Below, one piece after another: positions 25,048-33,341 of a stretch of DNA of 64,000 bases. Origin of the DNA: Oscillospiraceae bacterium (GTDB lineage: Bacteria > Bacillota > Clostridia > Oscillospirales > Oscillospiraceae). A program made the position numbers and the translations under genes. The DNA is taken from contig JAHHRV010000003.1 of the NCBI GenBank assembly GCA_020025595.1, forward strand, positions 129,160 to 193,159. Reading direction: 5' to 3'. Positions within the stretch are counted from its first letter, which is position 1. Each line of letters opens with the position of its first letter. The notes under the pieces were generated by a model. It ran no database searches. It was not told where the DNA came from and was given only the letters and a program-made list of their open reading frames with translations.

Positions 25048-25884
25048 ATGAAAGCATTTTTCAAATCATTTGGCAAAGCCGCCCTGTATTTTCTGATGTA
25101 TTTACTGATTCAGGGTCTTGTGGGCGCAGTGTATGGAATTTACCTGTCTTTTTCGTTGCTGATGGCCCATGATTCTGTCGATCCGAATCAGCTTAATGCG
25201 CTGCTTTTGTCAAAAATCAACAGCGATACGACTCTGATTCTGCTGATCAGCAGTACGGTGACGCTTCTGGCGGTATGGCTGTTCTTTCTGGTTCGCAAGA
25301 AAAAGCTCTCCCGGGAAATCCAGCTGAACAAATGCAGCAAAAAAAACATTTTTGCTTCCTGCCTGTTTGCTGTGGGCGTAGCCTTTGTGCTGGGCTTCCT
25401 GATCGAATCGATTCCCTTCCCTGACCATCTGATGGAAAGCTTCACCCAGAGCCACGACTCTTTAAGCGCCGGAAATCTGGTGATCAACTTCATTACCGTG
25501 GCCATCATCGGCCCGATCACCGAGGAAATCATCTTCAGAGGCCTTATCTACACCCGTCTGAAAGCAGGTATGCCTGTGATTGCAGCCGCAGTGATTTCTT
25601 CTGTCATGTTCGGCATCAGCCACGGAGAGGCAATCTGGATTCTCGATGCATTTATCTTTGGTCTGGCAATCGTCTGGGTATTTGAAACCACAAAATCTCT
25701 GTACGCCTGCATCGCCGTGCATATTACAAACAACACCGTCGCGCAGATTACCCAGTATCTTCCCCAAAACAGCCGGGTGATGGATCTGTGCATCACTGCC
25801 GTGTGTGCCGCAATTCTGGTCTGCTCTGTTCTCTATCTGAGAAAGATCAACAGCACGAAGAACACCGAAACCGACACCCTGTAA
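25048..25884 (+). CDS. CPBP-family intramembrane protease (CAAX protease-like)
   Basis: 278 aa; AAGGAAGGTG before the ATG. About eight hydrophobic segments. The family motifs are visible: EEIIFRG (Glu159, Glu160, Arg164), His192 in FGISHGE, and His225-Asn229 in HITNN. These enzymes cleave within or near the membrane and some give bacteriocin self-immunity; no bacteriocin gene is adjacent. The next gene (25957) is on the same strand, about 70 bases on. Confidence 0.9.
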   Translation: MKAFFKSFGKAALYFLMYLLIQGLVGAVYGIYLSFSLLMAHDSVDPNQLNALLLSKINSDTTLILLISSTVTLLAVWLFFLVRKKKLSREIQLNKCSKKNIFASCLFAVGVAFVLGFLIESIPFPDHLMESFTQSHDSLSAGNLVINFITVAIIGPITEEIIFRGLIYTRLKAGMPVIAAAVISSVMFGISHGEAIWILDAFIFGLAIVWVFETTKSLYACIAVHITNNTVAQITQYLPQNSRVMDLCITAVCAAILVCSVLYLRKINSTKNTETDTL

Positions 25885-25956
25885 AACATACGCTCCGTCC
25901 GCAGCGCCGCAATTCCCCGAAAAAATCATAAAAATTGTATGAATGGAGTGATTCTC

Positions 25957-26415
25957 GTGAAAAAGAAAACGATTATTGTGTGCATATGCCTTCTTGCAGT
26001 GGCAATCGCCGTCTGTTCGATTCTGTACTCCTACAGGGAAAGATCTCTGGCCCAGGTCCTTCCGGAGCTCCCGGATCAGAATGTGCTGGTATATTTTCCC
26101 CAGTCAGACATGGATACTTCTCTGCATCTATCCGAAGAACAGACAACACAACTTCTGGATGCGATGAATCAGGCAAAATACCGTCGCATGGGTAAGATCA
26201 TGGGACTGGACAGCTATGCAAGTGTCATGTATGTGACAAATGGAAGGCAATTTGAAATTCTGTTTTCCGACCAGGACGGCGGCAGTATTCTGATCAACGA
26301 TGTAGATTCCGATGGCTGGAAGCCTCTGTACCGGGTATTACCATCCGGCGATGCGCTCAAAAATCTGCTGAACCAGTTCATGGAAGCTGCGCAAAAGCCC
26401 GAAAGCACCCCCTGA
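25957..26415 (+). CDS. Small membrane-anchored protein of unknown function
   Basis: 152 aa from a GTG at 25957; GGAGTGA sits seven bases upstream, overlapping an in-frame ATG at 25939 that lacks a site. The N-terminal helix (TIIVCICLLAVAIAVCSILY) is a signal anchor or uncleaved leader. The outer part (about 35-150) is mixed alpha/beta and unrecognised. Possibly co-transcribed with the CPBP protease; a terminator follows. Confidence 0.65.
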   Translation: MKKKTIIVCICLLAVAIAVCSILYSYRERSLAQVLPELPDQNVLVYFPQSDMDTSLHLSEEQTTQLLDAMNQAKYRRMGKIMGLDSYASVMYVTNGRQFEILFSDQDGGSILINDVDSDGWKPLYRVLPSGDALKNLLNQFMEAAQKPESTP

Positions 26416-26451
26416 ATGTGGAAAAATCCCATAAAATCCGCTGAATCATAA

Positions 26452-26485
26452 AAACGGCACCCCGTTGGGGTGCCGTTTCTTTTTT
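26452..26485. terminator. Bidirectional terminator
   Basis: Perfect 12-bp stem (26452-26463 with 26467-26478) flanked by A and T runs, between converging genes. Confidence 0.85.
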
Positions 26486-27416
26486 AGAACAAGGGGTTGG
26501 GATAGATGCCGTCGTTGGTCATTTCCTCCATGGCCCTGCGAACAGCCGGAACATCATCGGCATAGGTCATGCCGAACCACCGGTCAGAGGTGGGAAGTAC
26601 CTTCACCTGAACCGCCTTTTTCTGAATCATTTCCCCGATCTGAACCGGAATCAGGAACTCAGAAGCCGGGGCTTCCAGACCGCCGTTGCCCAGGAACGCT
26701 GCAAACTGTTCCTCCAGCCGATCCAAAAGGTCCGGGGTAAACGCCCACATATTCATGGAAACCGGCATATCACCATCCAGGCGCTGCATCTGCTGATGGA
26801 TTTCCACACCTGCCTCCTGGCCGTACTTCACAATATTCTTTGTTTCCGCAATCTGGGTCAGCATATTGTTATCATCGGTTTTGCACAGTCCTCTGGTAAC
26901 GCCGCCGTTTTCGCTGAGGGTATTGCGCAGGCGGAAGCCTGCCAGTCCATAGACCCCCTGAGAATCCGGAGCCAGACCATCCAGAAAATCCGACATCAGC
27001 CGATAGGCTTCCTTGCCGTAGTAGTCATCAGCATTAATGACCGCAAAACCCCCATGCAGCATTCCCTTGCAGCTGAGCAGAGCATGACCGGTGCCCCAGG
27101 GCTTGGTACGCTCTGCCGGACATACAAATCCATCGGGCAGGTGCTGCAGATCCTGATAGGCGCAGACCATCTCCACACCCCGTTCCCGGCAGATTGTCCG
27201 GACCCGGTTTCCGATTGCCTCGTTGAACAGGTCTTCGATCTCATGGCGAATAATGAACACAATGCGGTTGAATCCTGCTTCAATCGCATCGTGAACGGAG
27301 TAGTCCATGATACACTCCCCGGAAGGTCCGACGCTTTGGAGCTGCTTCACTCCACCTTTGAATCTGGAACCGATTCCAGCCGCCAGAACAACCAGATTTT
27401 TCTCTTGCTTCTCCAT
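26484..27416 (-). CDS. Sugar-phosphate nucleotidyltransferase-like protein
   Basis: 310 aa from the ATG at 27416 (AGGTG seven bases upstream). The N-terminus VVLAAGIGSRFKGGVKQL is the nucleotidyltransferase (GT-A) signature with the GxGxR loop and a Lys. VINADDYYG supplies the metal-binding Asp pair. Related to GlmU/RmlA-like pyrophosphorylases, but the sugar cannot be read from sequence. It ends close to the coaE-sua5 cluster on the same strand. Confidence 0.82.
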   Translation of the reverse strand: MEKQEKNLVVLAAGIGSRFKGGVKQLQSVGPSGECIMDYSVHDAIEAGFNRIVFIIRHEIEDLFNEAIGNRVRTICRERGVEMVCAYQDLQHLPDGFVCPAERTKPWGTGHALLSCKGMLHGGFAVINADDYYGKEAYRLMSDFLDGLAPDSQGVYGLAGFRLRNTLSENGGVTRGLCKTDDNNMLTQIAETKNIVKYGQEAGVEIHQQMQRLDGDMPVSMNMWAFTPDLLDRLEEQFAAFLGNGGLEAPASEFLIPVQIGEMIQKKAVQVKVLPTSDRWFGMTYADDVPAVRRAMEEMTNDGIYPNPLF

Positions 27417-27426
27417 TCTGATACAC

Positions 27427-28002
27427 CTACTCACAAATTTCTTTCAGATAATCCCGGCATTTGCGCCGGAAGGCTGTCAAATCTTCATCATTTCTGAGTG
27501 TCGCATCACAGTGCGTCACATAAAAGTCCTCATTTTTCTGGGCAAGAATGCGCTTTTGAGCATATTCCTGAGAAATACCGTCGCGCTTCATCAGTCGCTG
27601 CACCCGGTCTTCCATCGGAGCCGTCACCGCCACCGTCACATTGCAAAGCTCGGAAAGCCCGCCTTCAAACAGGGCAATTGCATCAATGGCAGCAAGTTTC
27701 GGCTGTTCCTGCTGCAGCCGGCGCAGGATCTCCGCCTTCACCGCACCGTGGGTGATTCCGTTCAGATCCAGCAGTGCCCGGTCGTCAGAAAACACCACTT
27801 CTCCCAGTTTTTTTCGGTTCAGCACACCGTTTTCCACCGTTCCGGGGAATCTTTCGTCGATTTTTTCCAGCAGTGCCTGATCCGTTTGCAGCAATTCATG
27901 ATAAATGGCATCGCAGTCCAGAATCAGGCCGCCTCTTTGGGCGATCTCATTTAACAGCGTGGTCTTACCGCAGCCGGTACCCCCGGTGATGCCGATAATC
28001 AT
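27427..28002 (-). CDS. coaE: Dephospho-CoA kinase
   Basis: 191 aa from the ATG at 28002 (GGAGG upstream); normal length. Phosphorylates the ribose 3'-OH of dephospho-CoA, the last step of CoA synthesis. P-loop GGTGCGKTT (about 7-15), CoA-site DCDAIYHELLQ, and the lid GISQEYAQKRI. The start overlaps the sua5 stop by four bases. Confidence 0.93.
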   Translation of the reverse strand: MIIGITGGTGCGKTTLLNEIAQRGGLILDCDAIYHELLQTDQALLEKIDERFPGTVENGVLNRKKLGEVVFSDDRALLDLNGITHGAVKAEILRRLQQEQPKLAAIDAIALFEGGLSELCNVTVAVTAPMEDRVQRLMKRDGISQEYAQKRILAQKNEDFYVTHCDATLRNDEDLTAFRRKCRDYLKEICE

Positions 28003-29033
28003 TCCTCGGCCTCCGCATCCACAATGTGGAACGCAGCCGCTTTTTTCAGCCGGTTCTGCACCGCATAGGCTACGCCGCCGCCCTCGGGGCAACGGGCAAA
28101 TACCCGGTGGATGGTGGGATCGTCCAGAATCCGCAGCGCATCAAACAGTCCGGCGGACAGTGTATGTACATCCGCTTCCTTGCCATAGGTCAGCGGGTTG
28201 CAGTCTGCGTACAGGGGCAGCTCCTCTTCAAAGCAGAGCACCCGGTCTTCTGGCTCATAGTGTCTGTGGACATATTCTGCCGCCTTTTCCCGGCTTCCTG
28301 CCACGATCACCACACTGGCGCAGGGGGCATAGTGGCGATACTTCATGCCCGGAGCCTTTACCACCTTGTTAGGGTCGATCTGGGAGGTGACTGCTTCGTC
28401 AATGGTCAGCTCACCCAGCACTTCGGTCAGCTGCTCCGGAGTGATTCCGCCGGGGCGCAGCAGTCTTGCAGGCTTTTCTGTCAGATCCACAATGGTGGAT
28501 TCCACACCCACGCTGCAGGGGCCGCCGTCCACAACAGCGTCAATTTTGCCGTCATGGTCATGGAGCACATGCTGGGCTGTGGTGGTGGAGGGCTTTCCGG
28601 AGATATTGGCAGAGGGGGCCGCCACCGGAACGCCTGCCAGACGGATGATCTCTCTGGTCACGGCGCTGTCCGGGCAGCGAATCGCCACGGTGCTGAGGCC
28701 GCCGGTGGTGCGCTTGGGCACCACATCCCGGGCAGGCAGAACGATGGTCAGAGGGCCCGGCCAGAATTTTTCTGCCAGCAAATAGGCTTCTTTGGGAATA
28801 TCGTGGCAGAACTGCTCCATCTGGGCAGGCTCAGCCACATGCAGAATCAGGGGGTTATCCTGAGGGCGGCCCTTTGCCTCAAAAATCTTGGCAACCGCCT
28901 GCTCATCCAGTCCGTTGGCACCCAGGCCATAGACCGTCTCTGTGGGGATGGCGACCAAACCGCCATCTTGAATGATTTTTGCCGCAACGGACGCTGCATT
29001 GGGGTCCTGAGCGGACAAACGCAAGGTATTCAT
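27999..29033 (-). CDS. sua5: L-threonylcarbamoyladenylate synthase (Sua5 form)
   Basis: 344 aa. Makes threonylcarbamoyl-AMP for the t6A37 tRNA modification. YrdC domain (about 1-205): PTETVYGLGANG, KGRPQDNPLI and APSANISGKPS. The C-terminal Sua5 domain (about 215-344) marks it as the long form rather than TsaC. Operon: prfA, sua5, coaE, nucleotidyltransferase. Confidence 0.95.
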   Translation of the reverse strand: MNTLRLSAQDPNAASVAAKIIQDGGLVAIPTETVYGLGANGLDEQAVAKIFEAKGRPQDNPLILHVAEPAQMEQFCHDIPKEAYLLAEKFWPGPLTIVLPARDVVPKRTTGGLSTVAIRCPDSAVTREIIRLAGVPVAAPSANISGKPSTTTAQHVLHDHDGKIDAVVDGGPCSVGVESTIVDLTEKPARLLRPGGITPEQLTEVLGELTIDEAVTSQIDPNKVVKAPGMKYRHYAPCASVVIVAGSREKAAEYVHRHYEPEDRVLCFEEELPLYADCNPLTYGKEADVHTLSAGLFDALRILDDPTIHRVFARCPEGGGVAYAVQNRLKKAAAFHIVDAEAEE

Positions 29034-29062
29034 GATGTAACCTTCTTTATTTATAAAATCTA

Positions 29063-30124
29063 TCAGTTTTGGGCGTTTTTCAGCTTTTCTGCCTGGTCGG
29101 CAGTGGCCAGCCCATCGATGATCTCGTCCAGGGCGCCGTCCATAACGGCGTCGATTTTGTACAGGGTCAGGCCGATGCGGTGATCGGTGACACGGCCCTG
29201 AGGGAAGTTATAAGTGCGGATTCGCTCGTTGCGCATACCCGTACCCACCTGGCTGCGGCGCATACCGGTGACCTCGGATTCCACACGCTCCTGCTCGATT
29301 TCATAGAGCTTGGATGCCAGCATCCGCATACATTTTTCTCTGTTCTGCACCTGGCTGCGCTCTTCCTGGCAGGAAACCACGATTCCGGTGGGCTTGTGGA
29401 TCAGTCGAACTGCAGAGCTGGTCTTGTTGACATGCTGACCGCCGGCGCCGGATGCCCGGAACACCTGCATTTCGATGTCTGCGGGGTTGATCTGCACATC
29501 CACCTCTTCCATTTCGGGCAGCACCGCCACCGTGGCGGTAGAGGTGTGGACCCGGCCGCCGGATTCTGTCTCCGGCACACGCTGAACCCGGTGAACGCCG
29601 GATTCGTATTTGAGCCGGGAATAGGCTCCCCGGCCGTTGATGACGAAATCCGCCTCTTTTACACCGCCAAGCTCCGTATCGGAGTAGTTCAGCAGTTCCA
29701 CGCTCCAGCCCTTCTGGTTTGCGTACATGGAATACATCCGGAACAGGCTGTGGGCAAACAGCGCACTTTCTTCGCCGCCGACACCGCCGCGGATTTCCAT
29801 GATAACGCTCTTATCGTCATTGGGGTCTTTCGGCAGAAGCAGCAGCTGCAGCTGTCGGTAAAGCTCTTCCTGGCGCTGTTTTGCCGCCTGAAAGGTCTCC
29901 TGGCAGAATTCCCGCATCTCCGGGTCGCTCATCAGCTCTTCTGCATCCGCCTGCTCCTGCACTGCTGCATTATATTCCCGGTAGCACTCCACAATGGGCT
30001 CCAAGTCATTTTTTTCACGCAAAAGCTTTGCGGCCTTTTTGGGGTCTGCGTAAAAATCCGGCTGTTCGGATTTTGCGCAAAGCTCTTCATAGCGGTTTTC
30101 CACCGCCTGCAATTTTTCCAGCAT
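29063..30124 (-). CDS. prfA: Peptide chain release factor 1
   Basis: 353 aa, full length. Recognises UAA and UAG stops. PxT anticodon-like motif Pro184-Glu-Thr186 and catalytic GGQ at 228-230 (GAGGQHVNKT). The prmC methyltransferase often found next to prfA is not adjacent here; an RlmA-type methyltransferase is upstream instead. Confidence 0.97.
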   Translation of the reverse strand: MLEKLQAVENRYEELCAKSEQPDFYADPKKAAKLLREKNDLEPIVECYREYNAAVQEQADAEELMSDPEMREFCQETFQAAKQRQEELYRQLQLLLLPKDPNDDKSVIMEIRGGVGGEESALFAHSLFRMYSMYANQKGWSVELLNYSDTELGGVKEADFVINGRGAYSRLKYESGVHRVQRVPETESGGRVHTSTATVAVLPEMEEVDVQINPADIEMQVFRASGAGGQHVNKTSSAVRLIHKPTGIVVSCQEERSQVQNREKCMRMLASKLYEIEQERVESEVTGMRRSQVGTGMRNERIRTYNFPQGRVTDHRIGLTLYKIDAVMDGALDEIIDGLATADQAEKLKNAQN

Positions 30125-30182
30125 ATTGTAATCTCCAATGTTTTACAGTATCAAATTCCGGCACACGGGCAAAGTAACAGCG

Positions 30183-30983
30183 TCAGACAAGCTTGTAGAC
30201 ATTTACCACGCAGCTGGCCCGGTCGTGAAGTTCCTTCGTCTCGGCCAGTCGTTTTGCGCCTTCTGCGCTGATCCGGAACACATGGGGCGTCATGGACAGC
30301 AAATTCTGCACCTGTTCATCCCGAACGGTGAATTCAAAGGAAACGGGAATCGTTTCCACCAGACGGAAGCCCTCAAGCTCCGGCACGCTGTCCTTTTCTT
30401 TCAGATGCAATTCCGGGTAAATGATGGATTTCAGCCCCAGCAAATGGTCCTGGGCTGCCAGAACCTGGATGAAAATTCCGTCTTTTTTCAGTACCCGCTC
30501 AAATTCCGCCGGCATGGTCAGGGCAAACATGCTCATGAGCAGGCCCACGCAATTGTCTGCCACCGGCAGATGCGATGCCGTGCCGCAGATCCAGGTGGGT
30601 CCTTTGTACTGGGCGGCAGCGCAGCGGACAGCCTCTTTGGAGATGTCCAGCCCCACCAGCTCTGCGTTCAGAGCCTGAGCCACACGGGTTGCATAGTATC
30701 CTTCTCCGCAGCCCACATCCAGCACCGGGCCGCCGGCCCCATGAGAAATTGCCGCAGACTTGACCGCCTCTACAATGGGGGCGTAGGTCTGCGTCTGTAA
30801 AAATGCACGACGGGAAAGCACCTGCTCCCGGGTATCGCCGGGATGAAGGGAATGTTTCTGCTGAACCACCAGCAAATTGGCATAGCCCTGCCGGGCAAGA
30901 TCAAAGCTATGGCCGTTTTCACAGCGGTAGCTGCGTTCAGCCAGCTGCAGCGGTTTCGCACAAATCGGACAAATCAGTTCCAA
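30183..30983 (-). CDS. RlmA-type 23S rRNA guanine-N1 methyltransferase
   Basis: 266 aa from a TTG at 30983; GGAGGG lies six bases upstream and the product then begins MELICPICAKPL, as expected. N-terminal zinc finger Cys5, Cys8, Cys21, His25. SAM-binding motif VLDVGCGEGYY in the middle. The family methylates G745 or G748 of 23S rRNA; some members confer tylosin resistance (TlrB). It is transcribed in the same direction as prfA with a 59-base gap. Confidence 0.88.
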   Translation of the reverse strand: MELICPICAKPLQLAERSYRCENGHSFDLARQGYANLLVVQQKHSLHPGDTREQVLSRRAFLQTQTYAPIVEAVKSAAISHGAGGPVLDVGCGEGYYATRVAQALNAELVGLDISKEAVRCAAAQYKGPTWICGTASHLPVADNCVGLLMSMFALTMPAEFERVLKKDGIFIQVLAAQDHLLGLKSIIYPELHLKEKDSVPELEGFRLVETIPVSFEFTVRDEQVQNLLSMTPHVFRISAEGAKRLAETKELHDRASCVVNVYKLV

Positions 30984-31071
30984 GGATTTCCCTCCAGACT
31001 TTCTCATTATTTTATATATCATACCCCATTTTTCCCACTTCGTCAAAGGTTTTCAGAAAGGATTGGTAGTT

Positions 31072-31740
31072 TTGCGGCGATTGATTGCTTTGCTATTGGC
31101 TGCGATTCTGTTTTGTCCGCCGGTTTCGGCAGCTTCCGACACAAAATATGTCGCCATAACATTTGATGACGGCCCATCCGGCCACTTCACCGAAGAGCTT
31201 CTGGACGGTCTGCAGCAGCGCCATGTCCATGCCACATTTTTCCTGTGCGGCTATCGTCTGGAAGACTTTTCTTCCCTGGCCGAGAGAATCAAGCAGGAAG
31301 GCCATGAAATCGGACTGCATGGCTATTCCCACGATTCCATGGCAGATATGTCCGCCCAGCAGATTCGACAGGAGCTGGAAGATACCCTGGCATTGCTGCC
31401 CCAGGGGTGCAATGTCCGTCTGATGCGTCCCCCCGGAGGCGCTTCCGCCAGCCAGGTCAGTCAGGTGTGTGAAGAAATGGATCTTTCCATCATCACCTGG
31501 TCGGCAGACCCCAGAGACTGGGCCGTTCACTCTGCGCCGGAGGTAGAACAGGCCGTGCTGGAGCAGGTCAGCGACGGCGGAATTATTTTAATGCACGATA
31601 TGTACGACAGCTCCATAGAAGCAGCGCTTTACCTGGTGGACGAGCTTCAGGCTCAGGGATATGAATTTGTCACCGTGTCGGAGCTGGCTCAAATCAGGCA
31701 ATGCACGCTGGAACCCGGAGGCATCTACAGCTGCTTCTGA
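31072..31740 (+). CDS. Secreted polysaccharide deacetylase (NodB family)
   Basis: 222 aa from a TTG at 31072 (AAAGGA nine bases upstream; the TTG at 31063 is too close to it). Signal peptide about 1-20, ending PVSAAS. NodB motifs: FDDGP (31-35), His83-x3-His87 (HGYSH), RPPGG (119-123), and LMHD (His175). It would deacetylate peptidoglycan or another surface glycan outside the membrane. Confidence 0.9.
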   Translation: MRRLIALLLAAILFCPPVSAASDTKYVAITFDDGPSGHFTEELLDGLQQRHVHATFFLCGYRLEDFSSLAERIKQEGHEIGLHGYSHDSMADMSAQQIRQELEDTLALLPQGCNVRLMRPPGGASASQVSQVCEEMDLSIITWSADPRDWAVHSAPEVEQAVLEQVSDGGIILMHDMYDSSIEAALYLVDELQAQGYEFVTVSELAQIRQCTLEPGGIYSCF

Positions 31741-31784
31741 TGCGTCAAATTGTAAAGCATTTCTGAATTTTTACACGCAACGCC

Positions 31785-31812
31785 TTGTCAACAGGGTCAG
31801 TCATGATATAAT
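31785..31812 (+). promoter_or_regulatory. Promoter of the lipid kinase-NUDIX pair
   Basis: TTGTCA (31785-31790), 16-base spacer, TATAAT (31807-31812), about 55 bases before the start at 31868. Confidence 0.65.
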
Positions 31813-31867
31813 ATCATCTGTATTGTACTGAAATATCGATTCTTACCCCAGTAACGAGGTGCTTTTT

Positions 31868-32764
31868 ATGCAGAAAATGCTGTTTATTATGAATCCCTGT
31901 GCCGGTGTGCGCAAAGCAAATAAATATCTGCCCCAGATCATTTCCACATTCAACGAGGGCGGTTACGAAGTTACGACCTATATGACCGCAGCCCCCGGCG
32001 ACGGCACACAGATCGTCAAGCGCCGACTGGCGGATTTTGACATTGTCACCTGCGCAGGCGGCGACGGCACCCTGAACGAGATCATCAGCGGCGTGCTGCA
32101 AACCGGGCTGGACCGCCCCATCGGATATATTCCCTGCGGCTCCACCAACGATTTTGCATCTTCCCTGAAGCTGTCCGGAAATGTGCTTCAGGCTGCCAAA
32201 GATATCGTGCAGGGCACCCCCGTTGCCTATGATGTAGGAACCTTCAACCAGCGCTATTTTTCCTATGTAGCTTCCTTCGGTGCCTTTACCAAGGCATCCT
32301 ACTCCACCCCTCAGAATGTCAAAAACGCATTGGGACATCTTGCTTATATCCTGGAGGGCATTCAGGAGCTGCCTCAGATCCGCACCACCCATATGCGTCT
32401 GGAGCTGGAGGACGAAGTCATTGAAGATGATTTCCTCTTCGGTGCCGTCAGCAATTCCACCTCTGTGGGCGGAATCCTGACTCTGTCCCCGGACCGGGTG
32501 GATATGCGGGACGGAAAGTTTGAAATTCTGCTGGTGCGTATGCCCAAGGACCCCATGGAGCTGCATGAATGCATTCTCGCTCTGCACAGCCAGAAGTACA
32601 ACTGCAGCATGATCACCTTCCGCTCCACCCCCAGTCTGACGGTATTCCCGGACCCGGATATGCCCTGGACTCTGGACGGAGAAAAAGCCGACGGTCAGCC
32701 TGTCATTGAGATCAAGAATCTCCATCAGGGCATCCGGCTCATCCAAAACGGAGGCGCATTATGA
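31868..32764 (+). CDS. Diacylglycerol/lipid kinase (YegS/DgkB family)
   Basis: 298 aa from the ATG at 31868 (GAGGTG upstream; the GTG at 31859 lies in that site). The kinase catalytic domain has NPCAG near the N-terminus and CAGGDGTLNEI for nucleotide binding. PCGSTNDFA is the conserved GTxNDFA block. It probably recycles diacylglycerol to phosphatidic acid at the membrane. The NUDIX gene overlaps its stop by four bases. Confidence 0.9.
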   Translation: MQKMLFIMNPCAGVRKANKYLPQIISTFNEGGYEVTTYMTAAPGDGTQIVKRRLADFDIVTCAGGDGTLNEIISGVLQTGLDRPIGYIPCGSTNDFASSLKLSGNVLQAAKDIVQGTPVAYDVGTFNQRYFSYVASFGAFTKASYSTPQNVKNALGHLAYILEGIQELPQIRTTHMRLELEDEVIEDDFLFGAVSNSTSVGGILTLSPDRVDMRDGKFEILLVRMPKDPMELHECILALHSQKYNCSMITFRSTPSLTVFPDPDMPWTLDGEKADGQPVIEIKNLHQGIRLIQNGGAL

Positions 32765-33231
32765 TCAATACCACACTGTGCTATATCACCCAGGGAGATC
32801 AGGTGCTGATGCTCCACCGGGTCAAGAAGAAAAACGACATCAACCACGACAAATGGATCGGCATCGGCGGCAAATTCGAGGCAGAAGAAACCCCTGACGA
32901 ATGTCTGCTTCGGGAGGCAAAGGAAGAAACCGGCCTGACCCTGACCCAGTGGAAGTGCCGGGGCGTTGTGACATTTCTCACGGAAAATCCCGGAGACTGC
33001 CAGTTTATGTACCTGTTCACCGCAGACGGATTCACCGGACAGCTGAAAGAATGCGACGAGGGCGATCTGCAGTGGGTTTCCCGGGAGTTTTTGGACAGCC
33101 TGCCCAAGTGGGAAGGCGACAAGATCTTTCTGGATCTTCTGCGGCAGGATGCGCCATTTTTCCTGCTGAAGCTGCGCTATCAGGGCGAGTGCCTGACCGA
33201 GGCTGTTCTGAACGGAAAAACAATTCGATAA
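32761..33231 (+). CDS. NUDIX hydrolase (MutT/8-oxo-dGTPase-like)
   Basis: 156 aa; ATGA overlap with the lipid kinase gene. The NUDIX box is complete: GGKFEAEETPDECLLREAKEETGL region at about 37-60, with the REAxEE metal site. FLTENPGDCQFMYLF resembles the MutT/YtkD 8-oxo-dGTPase branch. Likely a nucleotide-pool cleaner. Confidence 0.88.
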   Translation: MINTTLCYITQGDQVLMLHRVKKKNDINHDKWIGIGGKFEAEETPDECLLREAKEETGLTLTQWKCRGVVTFLTENPGDCQFMYLFTADGFTGQLKECDEGDLQWVSREFLDSLPKWEGDKIFLDLLRQDAPFFLLKLRYQGECLTEAVLNGKTIR

Positions 33232-33236
33232 TATAC

Positions 33237-33265
33237 AAAAAGCGTGCCCGTGGGCGCGCTTTTTG
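33237..33265 (+). terminator. Terminator after the NUDIX gene
   Basis: A 13-bp stem with a two-base loop (33237-33249 with 33252-33264), ending in five T. Confidence 0.8.
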
Positions 33266-33341
33266 TTGCAATCATCTAAAAAAAGCAGTATGATATAGTT
33301 ATATTGAGTTGTCTTCATGTATCCTAGGGAGGAATTATATT